Source: Armatimonadaceae bacterium (lineage in GTDB: Bacteria; Armatimonadota; Armatimonadia; Armatimonadales; Armatimonadaceae). Taken from it: a stretch of 20,878 nucleotides of DNA. The notes under the pieces were generated by a model, which worked only from the letters and a program-made list of their open reading frames with translations, was not told the origin of the DNA and did not search any database. The DNA lies in assembly GCA_030446525.1 (NCBI GenBank), contig JAUJNC010000172.1, forward strand, positions 1 to 20,878, given 5' to 3'. A program made the translations under genes and the position numbers. Below are positions 17,122 through 20,878 of this stretch, one piece after another; position 1 is the stretch's first letter; each line of letters begins with the position of its first letter.

Positions 17122-17502
17122 GGCCTTCTTTCCTTTCTACACGCAGCGCGCCTCCGGCAGGGCTGCCTTACCTCTGTTAAGGACTGATTCGCGGCGGGGT
17201 GCGGGAATCCTCTCGCGGGGCCGGGGATGTCTCGATAAGGGAGCCGTCTGGCCGCTGCGATGGCGGTCGCAGGTGATAGGGGGCGTTCCGCAGAACTACC
17301 CCTAGTGACCGGTTCAGAAAGACGACCGGTCGATGACCGAAGCCGCGGCGGAGCCGCCCATGAGGTTAGAAGAACGGCAAGGACAGACGCACAGGCATTA
17401 CTCGCGCAAGGCCGCCGCGAAGGGCGCACCACGCCGACGCTGGCGGAGCCAGGGTTGTAAGGACCGGGGTACAATGATGGTGAAAGGGCAAACACCAAAA
17501 CC
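17122..17502. other. Divergent intergenic region, no gene seen
   Basis: Holds promoters for the oxidoreductase operon (minus) and the membrane-protein gene (plus). Two direct copies of GACCGGT lie at 17307-17313 and 17324-17330 (17 bases apart, each containing the palindrome ACCGGT), possibly an operator. No tRNA or other RNA structure was recognised. Confidence 0.5.
17470..17475 (+). promoter_or_regulatory. Candidate -10 box for the gene at 17503
   Basis: TACAAT lies 27 bases before the ATG. GAAAGGG at 17482-17488 lies between them as a possible ribosome-binding site. No clear -35 hexamer at 16-18 bases. Confidence 0.35.
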
Positions 17503-17973
17503 ATGGCGAAGCGGAATTCGTTGATCGACGGCGTGATCACGGGACTGGCGGGCGCGGCGGCCACCTCGGCGGCGATCGCGGCGTTCGGGCAGGCCAAAGA
17601 GGGGTCCGCCTGGACGCCGTTCAACGCGATCGCGCACATGCTCTTCGGCGAGAGCGCGACACCGGTGGAGGGCTTCGCGCCCCGGGAAACGCTGAGCGGC
17701 CTGGGGCTGAACGTGAGCGCGCTGGGCGTGTGGGGCGCGCTGTACGAGAAGCTGGCGGGCAAGGTGCCGTTCCCCCAGTCGTTGTGCGCGGGCGCGCTCG
17801 CCGCGGCGCTGATCTGGCTGATCGACTACAAGATCGTCCCCGAGCGGCTGCGGCCCGGCTTCGAAAAGCGGCTGGGGCCGGACTCCATCGCGGCCGTCTA
17901 CGTACTCCTGGCGCTCACCCTAGGGCTGTCCCCGCTGTGGAAGAAAGATGAGTCGACCGATGCCGGTAAATGA
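17503..17973 (+). CDS. Small four-helix membrane protein, 156 aa
   Basis: Intact. Hydrophobic segments lie at about residues 9-30 (GVITGLAGAAATSAAIAAFG), 67-86 (LGLNVSALGVWGALYEKL), 93-113 (LCAGALAAALIWLIDYKIV) and 128-146 (IAAVYVLLALTLGLSPLW). The soluble loop WTPFNAIAHMLFGESATPVEGF resembles conserved hypothetical membrane proteins with an N-[AS]-[IS]-[AS]-H motif. No catalytic motif is seen. Its last 26 bases overlap the start of the AAA+ gene, which suggests coupled expression. Function unknown. Confidence 0.8.
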   Translation: MAKRNSLIDGVITGLAGAAATSAAIAAFGQAKEGSAWTPFNAIAHMLFGESATPVEGFAPRETLSGLGLNVSALGVWGALYEKLAGKVPFPQSLCAGALAAALIWLIDYKIVPERLRPGFEKRLGPDSIAAVYVLLALTLGLSPLWKKDESTDAGK

Positions 17974-19195
17974 CGAGCTTGTTGGCACGGCGGATCTGAC
18001 GCCGGAGGCGGAGCTGCACTACGCGCGCGGCCTGCTGCACCTGCGCCGCGGCGAGGCGGTGATGCCGTATTCGCTGGCGCTGCGGGAGGAGAAAGCGCCG
18101 CCGGGCACGGACGTGCTGCTCGCCCTGCTGGGCCTGGCCACCGTGGCCACGTCGCGGGCGCTGCGGCAGACGCGGTGGATCGAGGAGTACCGCGCCGAGA
18201 TGCGCGCCGCCCTGGAGCATCTGGATACGGCCGCCGAGCTCGCCCCCGGCTACGCCGACATCCACTTCCGCCGCGCGCAGGCGCTGCGCTACCTGGGCGA
18301 GTCGCAGCCGGCCCTGGAGGCGGCGCGCGAGGCGACGCGCCGCGCGCCGGAGAACCGGGAGTACGTGTCGTTTTTACGTGTCCTGGAGGGGGGGGCGGCG
18401 CGCCGGACGCTGGCGGCGAGCGCGGAGGAGACAAACCGAGTGCTGACGTGGGACGACGTGATCCTGCCCGCCAAGACGAAGCGGGAGCTCCGGCAGATGC
18501 AGCTGGTGCTGGAAAACCCCCAGCAGGCCCGCGCGCTCGGCGTCGAGCCGCCGACGGGCCTGCTCCTGTACGGCCCCCCGGGCACGGGAAAGACCACCGT
18601 GGCGCGCGTGCTGGCCGCGCAGGCCCGGTGCCAGTTCGTTTCCACCAGCCCCGCCGAGATCAACAACATGTGGGTGGGCGAGTCCGAAAAGGCCGTGGCG
18701 CGCTTGTTCCACGAGGCGCGCGCCGCCGCGCCGTCCATCGTGTTCCTGGACGAGGTGGACGCGCTGATCTCGTCGCGGTCGGGGGGGATCCACCAGTACT
18801 CGGACAAGGTGGTCAACCAGTTCCTGCACGAGATGGACGGCCTGAAGCCCAACCAGGGCGTGTTCGTGGTCGGGGCCACCAACCGCCCCGACATCCTCGA
18901 CCCGGCCCTGCTGCGCGGTGGCCGCCTGTCGCGCCAGATCGAGATCCCCCTGCCCGACTTCGACGCCCGCGTCGCGCTGTTGAAGCTCCAGATGCGCCGC
19001 GCGCAGGTGGACGCCACGGTCGACCTGGACCTGCTCGCCGTGCAGACCGAGGGCTTCAGCGGCGCCGACCTGCGGGCCCTGGTGAACGAGGCGGGCCTGC
19101 AGGCCCTGATCCGCATCGCCGACGAGGGCGGCACGCGCGCCGTCACCGCCGAGGACTTCCAGATCGCGATCGAGAACCTGCGCCGCGCGAGCTAG
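17948..19195 (+). CDS. TPR-AAA+ ATPase, 415 aa
   Basis: Intact. Residues about 20-150 are TPR-like helices (AELHYARGLLHLRRGEAVM, then ALEHLDTAAELAPGYADIHFRRAQALRYLGESQPALEAAREA). Residues about 165-412 form a classical FtsH/Cdc48-type AAA module: Walker A GPPGTGKTT (209-217), aromatic-hydrophobic pore loop near NNMWVGESEKAV, Walker B IVFLDE (264-269), sensor-1 region ATNRPDILD with N312, second-region-of-homology arginines (RGGRLSR) and lid GFSGADLRALVNEAG. There is no Zn-protease domain and no membrane segment, so it is probably a soluble remodelling or unfolding ATPase. The N-terminal TPR would recruit clients or partners. Overlaps the upstream membrane-protein gene by 26 bases; an in-frame ATG at 17960 is an alternative start. 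Confidence 0.93.
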   Translation: MSRPMPVNDELVGTADLTPEAELHYARGLLHLRRGEAVMPYSLALREEKAPPGTDVLLALLGLATVATSRALRQTRWIEEYRAEMRAALEHLDTAAELAPGYADIHFRRAQALRYLGESQPALEAAREATRRAPENREYVSFLRVLEGGAARRTLAASAEETNRVLTWDDVILPAKTKRELRQMQLVLENPQQARALGVEPPTGLLLYGPPGTGKTTVARVLAAQARCQFVSTSPAEINNMWVGESEKAVARLFHEARAAAPSIVFLDEVDALISSRSGGIHQYSDKVVNQFLHEMDGLKPNQGVFVVGATNRPDILDPALLRGGRLSRQIEIPLPDFDARVALLKLQMRRAQVDATVDLDLLAVQTEGFSGADLRALVNEAGLQALIRIADEGGTRAVTAEDFQIAIENLRRAS

Positions 19196-19263
19196 AACAA
19201 CGTTGCTTGCCGTGTCTTCCGCACGCGGATGCGGCAGGGGGCGGCCGCTGCCGGGCGGTGACG

Positions 19264-20523
19264 TTAGAAGCCGTCGGGGCGGAAGAAGTCGCCGAGCGCC
19301 CAGCCGATCAGGAGGGCGAGGAACACGACGTTGCCGCCGAAAAGGAGCACCTGGAGGCGGCCGGGCTCGTACACGGCGGTGAGCAGCAGGACGACGGCGA
19401 CAACGGCGCCGAACACGCGGGCCATCGAGGGGGTGAAGCTTTCCTGCAAAAAGCCCACGATGGCGTACAAGAACGCCGCCGCGTAGAACGACAGCACGGA
19501 CACCACGATCATCACCAGGCCGAGCGGCAGGTGGGCGCCCCCGCTCGCCCGCGTACCGGGCAGGACCAGCTCGTCGTCGATGCGGCGCACGGCGGCGGTG
19601 GCCGCGAGCGTGAAGCCCAGCACCAGCCCAGTGAGGATCATCACCGTGATCAGCGTCGGGCTCCAGGCAGAGATGGGGGCGAGGAAGGGCGGCGCATCGC
19701 GCAAGGGGATGCCGTTGAACAGGGCCGCGTACAGGACGAGCAGGAACGTCATCCCGTAGCCGAGCGTGCCCAGGATCAGCGTCCCCAGCGGGCGCTTGTC
19801 GCGCGCGGGGGCCGCGGGTGCGGCGCTGTTTTCCCGCCGCGATCTGGGCTGGAAGCCGACGGGGCCGCGGTTCTCGAAGAAGACCTTCTGGGCCGACGGA
19901 CCGCCCGAGCGCGACAGCCGTTCGAGCCGCTGCATCAGGGTCTGGTTGCGCGGGTTGAACTGGAGCGCCATCGTGTACATGTTGATGGCATCGTCCGTGC
20001 GCCCCTGGAGCCGGTAAACGTCCCCCAGGATCTCGTAGGCCTGGGCGCTGCGCCGGTCGCGCCGCAGCACCTGCTCGCACAGCGCGCGGGCTTCGACGAA
20101 CTTGCCGCGCACGAACGCGGACTGCGCCTCGGCGATCAGGCGCGCGGTGTCGGCGGCGCTGGGCGGCGCGGCGGTGCGGGGCGGGACGCCGCCGGGGGCG
20201 TTGCGGGGCCCGGCGGGGCGGTCGGGGCGCGCCGCCGTGGCGGCGCCGCCGGAGAAGACGCTCGCCGCGGCACGGGCGCCGGCCTGCGCCGCCCGTCGCT
20301 CGCGCAGAGCCAGCTCGACGTCGTGGGAGGCGCGCTCCTCGGGGTTCGAGAGCGCCTTGTACGCCTTGGTGATCTCGGCGAACATCTGCGACGCGCCCGG
20401 CTTGTCGCGGTTCACGTCGGGGTGGTGCTGGCGCGCGAGCTCCCGGTAGCGCTTTTTGATCTCGTCCAGCGATGCCGCTCGCGGCACGCCCAGGATGTCG
20501 TAGTAGCTGCGTTGCACTGTCAT
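19264..20523 (-). CDS. J-domain / TPR / five-helix membrane protein, 419 aa
   Basis: Intact. Residues 6-70 are a J domain with the diagnostic HPD at 34-36 (ELARQHHPDVN), which in this family stimulates DnaK ATPase. A Pro/Ala-rich linker (90-125) leads to TPR-like helices at about 127-200 (AEAQSAFVRGKFVEARALCE, then AYEILGDVYRLQGRTDDAINMY). Five hydrophobic segments follow at about 247-268, 290-312, 333-358, 369-385 and 390-411. No Gly/Phe or zinc-finger region of classical DnaJ is present, so it is a membrane-anchored J protein that may bring DnaK to the membrane. ATG 20523 directly follows TATAAT (20529-20524); GTG at codon 3 is an alternative start. Convergent with the AAA+ gene, 68 bases away. 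Confidence 0.92.
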   Translation of the reverse strand: MTVQRSYYDILGVPRAASLDEIKKRYRELARQHHPDVNRDKPGASQMFAEITKAYKALSNPEERASHDVELALRERRAAQAGARAAASVFSGGAATAARPDRPAGPRNAPGGVPPRTAAPPSAADTARLIAEAQSAFVRGKFVEARALCEQVLRRDRRSAQAYEILGDVYRLQGRTDDAINMYTMALQFNPRNQTLMQRLERLSRSGGPSAQKVFFENRGPVGFQPRSRRENSAAPAAPARDKRPLGTLILGTLGYGMTFLLVLYAALFNGIPLRDAPPFLAPISAWSPTLITVMILTGLVLGFTLAATAAVRRIDDELVLPGTRASGGAHLPLGLVMIVVSVLSFYAAAFLYAIVGFLQESFTPSMARVFGAVVAVVLLLTAVYEPGRLQVLLFGGNVVFLALLIGWALGDFFRPDGF

Positions 20524-20545
20524 ATTATACAGTTTTTCTCGCCCA

Positions 20546-20561
20546 CGGCGCCACAGCGCCG
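20546..20561. other. GC-rich hairpin between the PilC/GspF-like gene and the J-domain gene
   Basis: CGGCGC / GCGCCG forms a six-base stem with loop CACA. On the minus strand it lies 12 bases after the upstream stop, but no U-run follows, so it is a weak terminator candidate. Confidence 0.3.
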
Positions 20562-20573
20562 GCCCGGCTTTAC

Positions 20574-20878
20574 CTACTCGCCGGTTTCGCGGATCAGGCT
20601 GCTCATCTGCCCGCCGTAAAACGAAAGGGCGATGTAGAGAACGACCAGGGCGGCGATCAGAAGGGCGCCGACGCCCGCGAACACGGCGAACTGGTGCGAC
20701 TTCGTGTCCGCCTCGGACTCCAGGTAGTCGGCCACCTTGTCCATCATCGCGTCCAGGTTGCCGGTCTGCTCGCCGATCCGGTCGCCGATCTGGCGGACGG
20801 TCTCCTCGTCGAGCTCCACCGCGGAGGTGACCTCGACCGGCAGCAGGTCGTTCTCCTTCTCCCACAGTGCATCGTAGG
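20574..20878 (-). CDS. Type II secretion/pilus F-family (PilC/GspF-like) protein, C-terminal part
   Basis: Partial: the 5' end lies beyond the right edge, and the frame is open from 20878 to TAG 20576-20574, about 101 residues. ALWEKENDLLPVEV followed by VRQIGDRIGEQTGNLDAMMDK and VADYLESEAD is the conserved GE-TG-LD block of the T2SF domain. A membrane helix (FAVFAGVGALLIAALVVLYIALS) and the short tail FYGGQMSSLIRETGE end the protein. F-family proteins form the inner-membrane platform of type II secretion and type IV pilus machines. The short, charged tail is normal. Which of the two machines it serves cannot be told from this fragment. Confidence 0.75.
   Translation of the reverse strand, partial: YDALWEKENDLLPVEVTSAVELDEETVRQIGDRIGEQTGNLDAMMDKVADYLESEADTKSHQFAVFAGVGALLIAALVVLYIALSFYGGQMSSLIRETGE

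Noticed and set aside
19196..19263. Bidirectional terminator between convergent genes
   Set aside because: A short CCGCA/TGCGG stem is present but there is no T-run on either strand, so support is too weak.
18175..20619. 814-codon plus-strand frame running through the AAA+ and J-domain genes
   Set aside because: Composition typical of a GC-rich shadow; the real genes are intact on 17948-19195 (+) and 19264-20523 (-).
1..20878. CRISPR array, tRNA or rRNA
   Set aside because: No regularly spaced repeats beyond the few palindromic boxes, and no cloverleaf or rRNA-like stretch recognised by eye.

Overview
This is a GC-rich bacterial window whose taxonomy cannot be fixed from sequence alone. A DUF6785-like multi-pass membrane protein beside a Gfo/Idh/MocA oxidoreductase, a BTAD/NB-ARC/TPR regulator, and a J-domain/TPR membrane protein would suit Armatimonadota or Chloroflexota (inference, low confidence). 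Several genes carry many frameshifts while conserved residues survive in alternating frames. This looks more like base-level sequence error than true decay. The stretch 17503-20878 and the response regulator at 6167-6826 read cleanly.

Layout. (1) 1-479 is a left flank with a small minus-strand gene resembling an antitoxin or ribbon-helix-helix-like protein, plus the first codons of a possible partner. (2) 480-10831 is bounded by 39-bp inverted repeats (37/39 identical, TGT...ACA ends) and flanked by the 6-bp direct repeat GTCAGG, so it looks like one 10,352-bp transposed unit. It contains no recognisable transposase. Its cargo is all on the plus strand: a BTAD-NB-ARC-TPR (SARP-like) regulator, a LuxR-type HTH remnant, a PAS-GAF histidine kinase with a NarL-type response regulator, four secreted or probably secreted proteins of no recognised family, and one unknown cytoplasmic protein. 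A cluster of palindromic TCAGG-N5-CCTGA boxes lies between the two-component genes and the first secreted protein. (3) 10833-17121 is a minus-strand operon read right to left: Gfo/Idh/MocA oxidoreductase, uridine-kinase-like P-loop kinase, DUF6785-like membrane protein, TPR/zinc-ribbon membrane protein, then a NatA/NatB-like ABC exporter. The repeat-bounded element sits exactly at the NatB stop codon. (4) 17503-19195 (plus) holds a small four-helix membrane protein overlapping a TPR-AAA+ ATPase. (5) 19264-20878 (minus) holds a J-domain/TPR/five-helix membrane protein and the C-terminus of a type II secretion/type IV pilus F-family (PilC/GspF-like) protein that runs off the right edge.

How they fit together: the element looks like a signalling island (one-component and two-component regulators) followed by envelope or secreted proteins those regulators could control. 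The control link is inference. The right-hand operon looks like resident chromosome. The element appears to have inserted downstream of it without damaging the last gene.
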